Of a stretch of 9,120 nucleotides of DNA, positions 1 through 6,268 are shown one piece after another. Numbering within the stretch: position 1 is the first letter of the stretch; every line of letters starts with the position of its first letter. Made by a program: the position numbers and the translations under genes. The notes under the pieces were generated by a model. That model did no database searches. It saw nothing but the letters and a program-made list of their open reading frames with translations, and had not been told where the DNA came from. Source of the stretch: Chloroflexota bacterium (GTDB lineage: Bacteria > Chloroflexota > Limnocylindria > Limnocylindrales > CSP1-4); the NCBI GenBank assembly GCA_021790375.1, contig JAJYEB010000059.1, positions 1 to 9,120 on the forward strand, written 5' to 3'.

Positions 1-1539
<1,539 letters not shown>

Positions 1540-1549
1540 AGGCGACTGC

Positions 1550-1666
1550 TCAGCTCACGGCTCTCTTCACGAGCGCGGCGATCCGGGTCTCGTCGGCGGG
1601 AGTCAACTCCATCAGCGCGTAGGAGTTCGGCCACGTGGAGCCGTCGTCGAGCTTCCTCTCAGCCAT
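1550..1666 (-). CDS. 38-aa ORF resembling the C-terminus of DUF1801 (YdhG/YdeI-like) proteins; probable gene remnant
   Basis: The ORF encodes 38 residues beginning [18 protein letters not shown] and ending in AALVKRAVS. From memory, this matches the last part of actinobacterial DUF1801 proteins (family length about 120-150 aa), whose tail has the pattern LDDG-x-WP-x-x-(Y/F)AL-x-ELT ... ALVK-x-AV. The body of the domain is not present upstream. Only 66 bp separate it from the VOC stop, and no domain-like reading frame is there. It has a strong Shine-Dalgarno AGGAGGT (1676-1682) 9 nt before the ATG, so it may still be translated. Its stop is 10 nt before the UvrA-like GTG start, whose own Shine-Dalgarno is weak. 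It may therefore act as a leader that feeds ribosomes to that gene (inference). The family assignment is by recall, without a search. Confidence 0.5.
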   Translation of the reverse strand: MAERKLDDGSTWPNSYALMELTPADETRIAALVKRAVS

Positions 1667-1675
1667 CTGCGAAGC

Positions 1676-1682
1676 ACCTCCT
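1676..1682 (-). promoter_or_regulatory. Shine-Dalgarno of the 38-aa ORF
   Basis: Minus-strand AGGAGGT lies 9 nt before the ATG at 1666. It is the strongest ribosome binding site in this gene cluster and is the main reason to treat the short ORF as translated. Confidence 0.6.
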
Positions 1683-1732
1683 CTGCGCCGAGGGATGCCC
1701 GGCCGGTTGACGTCCGGGGATGAACGGGGCGA

Positions 1733-2146
1733 TCAGCCGCGGGGCTGGTTGATCCGGATCAGGTTGCCGGCCGGGTCCCGGAAGGCGCAATCGCGCACGC
1801 CGTAGGGCTGGTCCATCGGCTCCTGGACCACCTCGGCGCCGGTCGCCTGCACGTGCTCGAAGGTCCCGTCGACGTCGGCAGTCGTGAGGTTCAGCCGCGC
1901 GAGGAGGCCCTTGGCCAGCAGGTCGCTGATGGCCTCGCGGTCCGACGGCGAGATGCCGGGGTCAGCCGCCGGCGGCTCGAGGACCACGCTGACGTCGGGC
2001 TGCGAGGGCGACCCCATCGTTGTCCAGCGCATGCCGTAGGCGCTGACATCGTTGCGGACCTCCCAGCCCAGCGCGTCGCGATAGAACGCGATCGCCTTCT
2101 CGTGATCGTCCACCGACAGGAAGCAGTTCTGCAGTTTCACGTCCAT
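1733..2146 (-). CDS. VOC (glyoxalase/bleomycin-resistance fold) family protein
   Basis: The 137-residue protein has one complete vicinal-oxygen-chelate domain made of two beta-alpha-beta-beta-beta modules. The first is residues 1-60 (NCFLSVDD, EKAIAFYRDALGWEV) and the second about 80-137 (LARLNLTTADVDGTFEHVQ, then YGVRDCAFRDPAGNLIRIN). Some usual VOC metal positions are not metal ligands: the first strand has no His, and the last strand ends IRINQ where many enzymes have Glu. It may therefore be a binding or non-classical enzyme rather than a glyoxalase I. Substrate is unknown. The start is the ATG at 2146, with AGGA upstream. It sits 10 nt after the AraC-type regulator stop and is almost certainly cotranscribed with it. 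This AraC-VOC pairing recurs in actinobacteria (recall). Confidence 0.92.
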   Translation of the reverse strand: MDVKLQNCFLSVDDHEKAIAFYRDALGWEVRNDVSAYGMRWTTMGSPSQPDVSVVLEPPAADPGISPSDREAISDLLAKGLLARLNLTTADVDGTFEHVQATGAEVVQEPMDQPYGVRDCAFRDPAGNLIRINQPRG

Positions 2147-2156
2147 GGGACCGATC

Positions 2157-2588
2157 CTATCTGCCTCCGGTGGTGGCCGCTTCTCGATTCCTGACCGGTC
2201 GCAGCGCCGCCCCCACCAGGCAGGGGGGAAGCGGTTCCGTCCACGAGTGATCCCGAGCCCGATAGGCGCTCGGGGTCTCCCCGACGAGCTCGGTGAAGCG
2301 GGCGCTGAAGGTCCCCAGCGACGAGCAGCCGACCTCGAAGCACACCTCGGTGACCGAGAGATCGCCGCGCCGGAGCAGGGTCATGGCCCGCTCGATGCGC
2401 CGGGTCATCAGGTGGCTGTAGGGGGTCTCGCCGAAGGCTTCGCGGAAGCTCCGGGAGAAGTGGCCGGACGACATGCAGGCGGTGCGAGCCAGCGCCTCCA
2501 CGTCGAGCGGGCGCGCGTACTCCCGATCCATCTGATCTCGCGCACGCCGCAGGCGTACCAGGTCGCCGCGATCCACGGCGCACACCAT
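2157..2588 (-). CDS. AraC/XylS-family transcriptional regulator, DNA-binding domain only
   Basis: The 143-residue protein is nearly all AraC-type double helix-turn-helix. The first HTH spans about residues 28-60 (PLDVEALARTACMSSGHFSR, FREAFGETPYSHLM) and the second about 75-110 (LSVTEVCFEVGCSSLGTFSA, FTELVGETPSAYR). There is no separate ligand-binding domain before it. The C-terminal 30 residues are Pro/Arg-rich and probably disordered. The start chosen is ATG 2588, because the frame upstream is low-complexity antisense of the divergent gene. GTG at 2585 is an alternative and no strong Shine-Dalgarno is seen. It is the first gene of the minus-strand set AraC, VOC, DUF1801 remnant and UvrA-like, and may control them (inference). 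How a regulator without a sensor domain receives a signal is not visible. Confidence 0.92.
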   Translation of the reverse strand: MVCAVDRGDLVRLRRARDQMDREYARPLDVEALARTACMSSGHFSRSFREAFGETPYSHLMTRRIERAMTLLRRGDLSVTEVCFEVGCSSLGTFSARFTELVGETPSAYRARDHSWTEPLPPCLVGAALRPVRNREAATTGGR

Positions 2589-2680
2589 AGCACCCGCCGC
2601 GCGGATGCCCGGAGTCGGATACGGCGGGATGTGCCTGATCACGCCCGACCCCGCCCGCCAGGGCCGTGGCGCACGCGGTG

Positions 2681-2689
2681 TGGCACAAT
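2681..2689 (+). promoter_or_regulatory. Candidate extended -10 for the four-helix membrane protein
   Basis: TGGCACAAT reads as an extended -10: TGn followed by a 4/6 match to TATAAT, with the key A and final T present. It is 40 nt upstream of the GTG start at 2730. No matching -35 is visible at 17 nt. Weak evidence in high-GC DNA. Confidence 0.3.
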
Positions 2690-2715
2690 CGCGCCGGGCG
2701 TCCCCCCGATGCGTC

Positions 2716-2720
2716 AGGAG
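2716..2720 (+). promoter_or_regulatory. Shine-Dalgarno AGGAG deciding a GTG start
   Basis: AGGAG ends 9 nt before GTG 2730. An in-frame ATG at 2709 lies upstream of this site and has no ribosome binding site of its own, so GTG 2730 is preferred. GTG 2724 would be only 3 nt away. Confidence 0.5.
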
Positions 2721-2729
2721 CGTGTGAGC

Positions 2730-3191
2730 GTGCGCGCCGTCCACGTCCCCAAGAACCAGTTGATGCTCATCGCCGGCCTGGTCTGGTGCGCGGCGGGCGG
2801 GATGGTATCCATGATCGGGCTGCCGCTCGAGTTCGGGCTGGCGCCCGCGCACCTGGTCCTCATCCCGCTCGCGGCGGTGATCTTCGTCGTGTTCTACGTC
2901 TTCGTCTTCTCGCCGCTCGTCCGGAAGCACACCGGCCGAATCCGCGCGCGGGCGGAGGATCGGCTCCCCTTCTGGCACTTCTTCAACGCCTCGTCGTGGG
3001 CGGTGATGGCCGTGATGATGGGCGGCGGCATGGCGCTCCGCCTCTCCCACCTGATGCCGGACTGGATGATCGCCTTCTTCTACAGCGGGCTCGGCCTGGC
3101 GCTCTTCCTCTGCGGCGTTCGCTTCCTGGGCGTCTTCGCGCGCAAGGACCTCCTGACCCTCGCCCCCGAGCGGCTCCGCTCCGACCCCTGA
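2730..3191 (+). CDS. Four-helix integral membrane protein of unknown function
   Basis: The 153-residue protein has four hydrophobic segments at about residues 11-30, 41-62, 88-105 and 112-134. A basic stretch (VRKHTGRIRARAEDR, about 64-78) separates helices 2 and 3, which suggests that this loop faces the cytosol. Conserved-looking features are the FWHFFNASSW motif before helix 3, a glycine run MMGGGMALR in it, and YSGLGLALFLCGVRFL in helix 4. Similar small membrane proteins occur in high-GC Gram-positive genomes (recall), but I know no function or domain name for them. The gene stands alone on the plus strand: it diverges from the AraC regulator (141 bp between starts) and converges on the nickel permease (71 bp between ends). 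Start choice GTG 2730 rests on its Shine-Dalgarno; ATG 2709 would add seven residues. Confidence 0.8.
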   Translation: MRAVHVPKNQLMLIAGLVWCAAGGMVSMIGLPLEFGLAPAHLVLIPLAAVIFVVFYVFVFSPLVRKHTGRIRARAEDRLPFWHFFNASSWAVMAVMMGGGMALRLSHLMPDWMIAFFYSGLGLALFLCGVRFLGVFARKDLLTLAPERLRSDP

Positions 3192-3262
3192 CCGCGCGCC
3201 CTGCGGGCGATACGTCGGGCGGTGCGCGTCACGCGGGTCCCGGTCGTGCCCCCCGGGGCCGG

Positions 3263-4333
3263 TCAGCCCGCGTCGGACTGTGCCGCGCTCGCCCGGGAGA
3301 CCGGCAGGTCGTCGTAGCGCTTCCAGCGGTAGATCAGCGTCGAGATCGCCCAGCTGGCCACGAAGATCGCCACGATCCCGACGCCGAGGAGGCCGAAGTC
3401 GAGCCGGTCGGCCACGGCCCAGATCCCGCCCTGCAGGCCGAGCTCGCTGCCGATCACGCTCACTGCCTCGATCCCGCCGATGACGAACGCGATGATCACC
3501 GACACCAGCGTGATGTTGAGGTTGTAGTACAGCTTCCGGATCGGCTTCAGGTACGCCCAGCCGTACGCGCCGAGCATCAGGACCCCGTCGGTCGTGTCGA
3601 CCAGCGACATCCCCGCGGCGAACACCATGGGCAGCAGCAGGATCAGCCAGATCGGCAGGTGGCTGGCCCCGGAGGTCGCGGCGAGCCCCAGGAGCGCCAC
3701 CTCGCTCGCGGTGTCGAAGCCGAGCCCGAAGAGGACCCCGAGGGGATACATGTGCCAGCTCTTCCGGATCAGCCGGAGGGCCGGGCGGAACACGCGCGCC
3801 AGCAGCCCCCGGTTGCTCAGGTAATCCTCGAGCGACTGTTCGTCGTAGGACCCGCCGGCCGAGACCTTGCGGAACATGCCGTAGATGTCCAGCAGCACGA
3901 CCAGGTTGATCAGCCCGATCAGCAGCAGGAATGCCGCCGAGACGCTGGTGCCGATCAGCCCGCCCACCGAGCGCAGCGTCGGCACGTCGCTGACGAAGGC
4001 CGCGGAGACGGCGATCGCCACCGACAGCAGGACCACGATCGTGGAGTGTCCCAGCGAGAAGAAGAGCCCGACCGCGACCGGCCGCTGACCGTCCTGCATC
4101 AGCTTCCGGGTGGAGTTGTCGATCGCGGCGATGTGGTCGGCATCGACCGCGTGCCGCAGGCCGAAGGAGTATGCGAGGAAGGCGGCCGGGAGCAGGATCG
4201 GGTACCGGGTCGACGCGACCAGGGTGAGCCCCCAGGCGGTCAGGTTGAAGGCGAGCAGGAACCCGTAGACGCCGATGACTCTCCGGCGCAGGTCCCTGGA
4301 GGAGGCGAGGATGCGGGTGGCGTGGGCGAGCAA
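3263..4333 (-). CDS. Nickel/cobalt permease of the NiCoT (HoxN/HupN/NixA) family
   Basis: The 356-residue polytopic membrane protein should import Ni2+ and/or Co2+ across the plasma membrane as a single-subunit secondary transporter. The family signatures are present in order: HAVDADHIAAIDN at 61-73 (the His-x4-Asp-His metal motif of helix II), FFSLGHST at 91-98, LGFDTASE at 204-211 and GMSLVDTTDG at 241-250. About eight hydrophobic segments are visible, with a hydrophilic loop near 155-195, matching family length (about 330-380 aa). The start is TTG 4333 with AGGGGG 5 nt upstream; no better ATG or GTG is in frame. The promoter carries TTGCAA repeats like those bound by the nickel regulator Nur, which favours nickel as substrate (inference). 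The motifs alone do not separate nickel from cobalt. Confidence 0.95.
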   Translation of the reverse strand: MLAHATRILASSRDLRRRVIGVYGFLLAFNLTAWGLTLVASTRYPILLPAAFLAYSFGLRHAVDADHIAAIDNSTRKLMQDGQRPVAVGLFFSLGHSTIVVLLSVAIAVSAAFVSDVPTLRSVGGLIGTSVSAAFLLLIGLINLVVLLDIYGMFRKVSAGGSYDEQSLEDYLSNRGLLARVFRPALRLIRKSWHMYPLGVLFGLGFDTASEVALLGLAATSGASHLPIWLILLLPMVFAAGMSLVDTTDGVLMLGAYGWAYLKPIRKLYYNLNITLVSVIIAFVIGGIEAVSVIGSELGLQGGIWAVADRLDFGLLGVGIVAIFVASWAISTLIYRWKRYDDLPVSRASAAQSDAG

Positions 4334-4372
4334 CGGGTCCCCCTGGCGTGAGTCAACGGCCGATGGAACGAG

Positions 4373-4401
4373 ATCCTACCGTCGGCGGCGTTCAGTTGCA
4401 A
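4373..4401 (-). promoter_or_regulatory. Predicted promoter of the nickel permease
   Basis: On the minus strand, TTGCAA (4401-4396, 4/6 to TTGACA) and TAGGAT (4378-4373, 4/6 to TATAAT) are separated by exactly 17 nt. Transcription would start near 4366, leaving a leader of about 30 nt before TTG 4333. The -35 hexamer is also one half-site of the TTGCAA array, a layout expected for a repressor that blocks polymerase. Confidence 0.5.
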
Positions 4402-4428
4402 CCCATTGCAACTGCATTGAAACGCAAC
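4395..4428. promoter_or_regulatory. TTGCAA operator array, Nur-like box candidate
   Basis: A perfect inverted repeat GTTGCAA-N4-TTGCAAC spans 4395-4412. A third, imperfect half-site TTGAAA follows at 4417-4422, 5 nt after the second, then GCAAC at 4424-4428. Half-sites start at 4396, 4406 and 4417, about one helical turn apart. The published Streptomyces Nur box, as I recall it, is tTGCaa-N5-ttGCAA. The main pair here has N4 and the second pair N5 with a degenerate half. The AT-rich patch stands out in surroundings of about 70% GC. Confidence 0.55.
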
Positions 4429-4521
4429 CGATCCCGCCCGACGGCTGCGTCACCGGGACTGGCCGTGCGGGTGGAGGGTCGTTCAGGGTGGTGTTCGGCC
4501 GGGACGCGCGATCGGATTGGG

Positions 4522-4571
4522 GGGCGCCGTCGCCGGGTCGCAGCGCAGCTCCCGGTGCCGTCACGGCGCCC
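4522..4571. repeat. Inverted repeat downstream of the P-loop NTPase gene
   Basis: A 9-bp perfect arm pair (GGGCGCCGT at 4522-4530, ACGGCGCCC at 4563-4571) encloses a second pairing (CGCCGGG at 4531-4537 with CCCGGTG at 4551-4557, one G-U). It begins 17 nt after the NTPase stop and could end that transcript before the nickel permease promoter. No T-run follows on either strand, so it is not a classic intrinsic terminator. The rest of 4431-4587 shows nothing recognisable. Confidence 0.3.
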
Positions 4572-4587
4572 GGGATCTCCGCGGCGC

Positions 4588-5286
4588 CTACCGGGTTTCC
4601 GTCGGCGGAAGGTCGAGTTCCAGCTGGGGGCTGGCCGCGGGCGCCTCGACCGTCCCGGGTCGGGAGGCTCGAGGCCGTCGACCGGTCCTGTGCGTGACTC
4701 CCTGCACCAGCAACGGCTCGCCCACGATCGCCGCCAGCCGCTCGGCGATGGGCCACCAGTCCATGGTGTCGGTCACATCGGAGGCACGGACCATGACCAG
4801 GCGGTCCGGCCGCAGGAACTCCGGGAGGATGCGGTCCAGGATCGCCTCGATCTCGTCGCGGAACGCGTCGCTGGTGCTGCGAACGCCGTCGGGGCGCAGG
4901 GCGATGTCGGGGAGCAGGCGCACCACCAGGTCATAGGTGCCGGACCAGGCGCGCACGAACGGCTCGACGGAGAACCGGTCGACCATGCCGCAGGCTCGCA
5001 GGTAGTAGGCGAAGTTGTCGACCACGCCGCGGTCGGTCACGAGCGCCTCGGCCTTGGGAGCCAGCTCGAGCTCCTGGCGGACCTGCGAGACCAGGACCCA
5101 CAGCTGCGCCTCGCCGGTGGCGGTCTCGTTGATCCCCAGCGGGTTGTCCCGCACGACCTCGCGCCCGTACTCCACGGACCGCCCCGCCCGCTGCAGCGCG
5201 CCCACGAACGCATGCGCGGCCGTGGTCTTGCGGATGCCGTGCGAACCCACGAAGGCGATCTTGGCGTGCCGGGTCCAGGCGGTCAC
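4588..5286 (-). CDS. P-loop NTPase, AAA_28/NadR-kinase-like, with atypical Walker A and a possible clamp-binding tail
   Basis: The 232-residue protein opens with KIAFVGSHGIRKTTAAHAF (residues 9-27), a P-loop in which the usual last Gly before Lys is Arg19; Lys20, Thr21 and Thr22 are kept. It continues with NPLGINETATGEAQLWVL (48-65) and the Walker B-like VTDRGVVDNFAYY (83-95). These blocks match my memory of the AAA_28 group (NadR nucleoside-kinase-like ATPases). Residues 120-195 fit a lid and C-terminal kinase-like region (RLLPDIALRPDGVRST). The last 35 residues are Arg/Pro/Ala-rich and end with QLELDL at 221-226, a QLxLxL peptide of the kind that binds the DnaN clamp. The start GTG 5286 overlaps the regulator stop as GTGA, so translation is probably coupled. 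Substrate unknown; a metal-related or nucleotide kinase role is guesswork. Confidence 0.82.
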   Translation of the reverse strand: MTAWTRHAKIAFVGSHGIRKTTAAHAFVGALQRAGRSVEYGREVVRDNPLGINETATGEAQLWVLVSQVRQELELAPKAEALVTDRGVVDNFAYYLRACGMVDRFSVEPFVRAWSGTYDLVVRLLPDIALRPDGVRSTSDAFRDEIEAILDRILPEFLRPDRLVMVRASDVTDTMDWWPIAERLAAIVGEPLLVQGVTHRTGRRPRASRPGTVEAPAASPQLELDLPPTETR

Positions 5287-5726
5287 GGCCGGCTGCAGTC
5301 CTCGCAGCGGCCGAAGATCGCCAGGTGGCTGAGATCGACGTCGAATCCGTGCCGCCGGTGGAGGAGGGGCAGGAAGTCTCCCAGCTCGTCGCTGCCGATC
5401 TCCCACGTGGCGCCGCACTCACGGCAGATCAGGTGCGCGTGCGGCGCCTCCGCCGCGGGCTGGTACTGCTCGCGGCCCTCGGCGTCGTGGATGTGGGTGA
5501 TGAGCCCCAGTCCCTCGAGCACGTCGAGGGTGCGGTACACGGTCGACGGGACGAATCCGGGGTCCTTCTCCAGGCACCGTTCGACGAGCTGTGCGGCAGT
5601 CACGTGGCCCTCGAACTCGGCGAGGGCGCCGACGACGGCCCGGCGCTGGGGCGTCAGTCGCAGATGGCGCCGCCGCAGCAGCGCCGCGACGTCAGCCCAG
5701 GCGAGGGGAGAACTCTGCTCGGCCAT
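5283..5726 (-). CDS. Fur-family metalloregulator, possibly nickel-responsive (Nur-like)
   Basis: The 147-residue protein has a winged helix at about 15-88 (LRLTPQRRAVVGAL; recognition segment VPSTVYRTLDVLEGLGL) and a Fur dimerisation domain at about 93-147. Structural zinc Cys pairs are C101/C104 (CREC) and C141/C144 (CEDC). Candidate sensor ligands are H41, H96 and H98, with H78, H80 and H134 also present. Aligned on the CxxC, which offsets it from Fur/Nur numbering by 8, H78/H80/H134 fall where I recall the Nur nickel site His70/His72/His126. Histidines matching Nur His33, His88 and His90 are present, but the His86 position is Ala94. H134 occurs in many Fur proteins, so H78-x-H80 is the more telling pair. 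The likely target is the nickel permease downstream on the same strand. Zur or another Fur type remains possible. Confidence 0.93.
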   Translation of the reverse strand: MAEQSSPLAWADVAALLRRRHLRLTPQRRAVVGALAEFEGHVTAAQLVERCLEKDPGFVPSTVYRTLDVLEGLGLITHIHDAEGREQYQPAAEAPHAHLICRECGATWEIGSDELGDFLPLLHRRHGFDVDLSHLAIFGRCEDCSRP

Positions 5727-5734
5727 GGGTTCCG

Positions 5735-5743
5735 AGGATAGCA
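5735..5743 (-). promoter_or_regulatory. Candidate extended -10 directly upstream of the Fur-family gene
   Basis: Minus-strand TGCTATCCT (TGn plus TATCCT, 4/6) ends 8 nt before the ATG at 5726. If used, transcription would start within 1-2 nt of the start codon, giving a leaderless mRNA. This would fit the weak Shine-Dalgarno (only GGA). No -35 is seen 17 nt upstream. Confidence 0.3.
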
Positions 5744-5776
5744 GCGCGGTCGCCCCGGGAGGCCCGATCCCCGGGA

Positions 5777-6100
5777 TCACCGGCGCGTCGAGTCGTCCGC
5801 ATCCAGCCGGACGGCGTGCCCCTCGATGATCGTGTCGCGCGGGGGACGCCGCCGCCAGCGCTCCCAGCGCGCGGGGATCCCGCTGAAGGGCAGCAGGTAC
5901 AGCAGGAGCAGGATGGGCAGCAGGTAGCGGCCGAGCGCCTCGAACTCGATGGCGGCGAGGCCGAGCGCCAGGAGCGTGACCAGGTAGCCGATCCGCCACT
6001 CGAGGCCCGTCCCGGCGCTCCACAGCCGGCGCGTCGGCAGCAGCGCCAGCACGAACAGCACGAAGAGGAGCGCGAGCGTCAGGTAGCCCATCGGTGCCAT
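5777..6100 (-). CDS. Small three-helix membrane protein of unknown function
   Basis: The 107-residue protein has three hydrophobic segments: GYLTLALLFVLFVLALLP (about 5-22), GYLVTLLALGLAAIEF (38-53) and YLLPILLLLYLLPF (59-72). These are followed by an Arg-rich cytosolic tail (RWERWRRRPPRDT) and a charged C-terminus. The composition and length show no enzyme or transporter motif. Start ATG 6100 is chosen because the frame further up is low-complexity antisense of the hydrolase; ATG 6091 (Met4) is an alternative and neither has a clear Shine-Dalgarno. It lies 50 nt upstream of the Fur-family gene on the same strand and may share its transcript, though a separate promoter for the regulator is possible. 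Small membrane proteins next to metal regulators can be accessory factors, but nothing here shows that. Confidence 0.72.
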   Translation of the reverse strand: MAPMGYLTLALLFVLFVLALLPTRRLWSAGTGLEWRIGYLVTLLALGLAAIEFEALGRYLLPILLLLYLLPFSGIPARWERWRRRPPRDTIIEGHAVRLDADDSTRR

Positions 6101-6111
6101 GGTACGCGCGG

Positions 6112-6137
6112 CCGGATTCGCGGCCGGCGCAATCCGG
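6112..6137. repeat. Inverted repeat in the divergent intergenic region
   Basis: CCGGATT (6112-6118) and AATCCGG (6131-6137) pair perfectly. Skipping the C at 6119, the arms extend to CCGGATTGCG / CGCAATCCGG with a 5-nt loop. It lies 12 nt upstream of the membrane-protein ATG and about 20 nt upstream of the hydrolase -10 candidate, so it could be an operator shared by both genes or an RNA hairpin. No known regulator consensus is recognised. Confidence 0.4.
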
Positions 6138-6155
6138 GAGCGCCCCCGGAGCCGA

Positions 6156-6164
6156 TGGTACGCT
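6156..6164 (+). promoter_or_regulatory. Candidate extended -10 of the hydrolase gene
   Basis: TGGTACGCT gives TGn plus TACGCT (3/6 to TATAAT, including the first TA and last T). It would start a leader of about 100 nt ending at GTG 6269. It resembles the candidate at 2681-2689 in form. Weak evidence. Confidence 0.25.
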
Positions 6165-6253
6165 CGGGGGGCCGTCTTCGGCGGGCCCCCGGCTCGACGT
6201 GCGTGACGCTGGTGGCGGATGCAGCACCGGGGCCGGGCTCCGTCCGGCCGGGC

Positions 6254-6262
6254 AGGGGAGGG
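6254..6262 (+). promoter_or_regulatory. Shine-Dalgarno AGGGGAGGG deciding the hydrolase start
   Basis: The purine run ends 6 nt before GTG 6269 and has no rival near the upstream in-frame starts at ATG 6155, GTG 6203 and GTG 6212. Confidence 0.65.
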
Positions 6263-6268
6263 TTCGAC

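Noticed and set aside
3192..3262. Possible terminator between the convergent four-helix and nickel permease genes (hairpin CGCCC-TGC-GGGCG at 3197-3209)
   Set aside because: The 5-bp stem is common at this GC content and there is no T-run on either strand.
2666..4351. 561-codon plus-strand frame covering the four-helix gene and antisense to the nickel permease
   Set aside because: It is an out-of-frame and antisense shadow with highly biased composition. Both underlying genes are well supported by membrane segments and motifs.
4348..5829. 493-codon plus-strand frame antisense to the NTPase and Fur-family genes
   Set aside because: No recognisable domain, and both minus-strand genes have diagnostic motifs.
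6155..6268. Earlier starts of the hydrolase (ATG 6155, GTG 6203, GTG 6212)
   Set aside because: None has a Shine-Dalgarno, the added residues are low complexity, and ATG 6155 overlaps the -10 candidate. GTG 6269 has a strong site 6 nt upstream.
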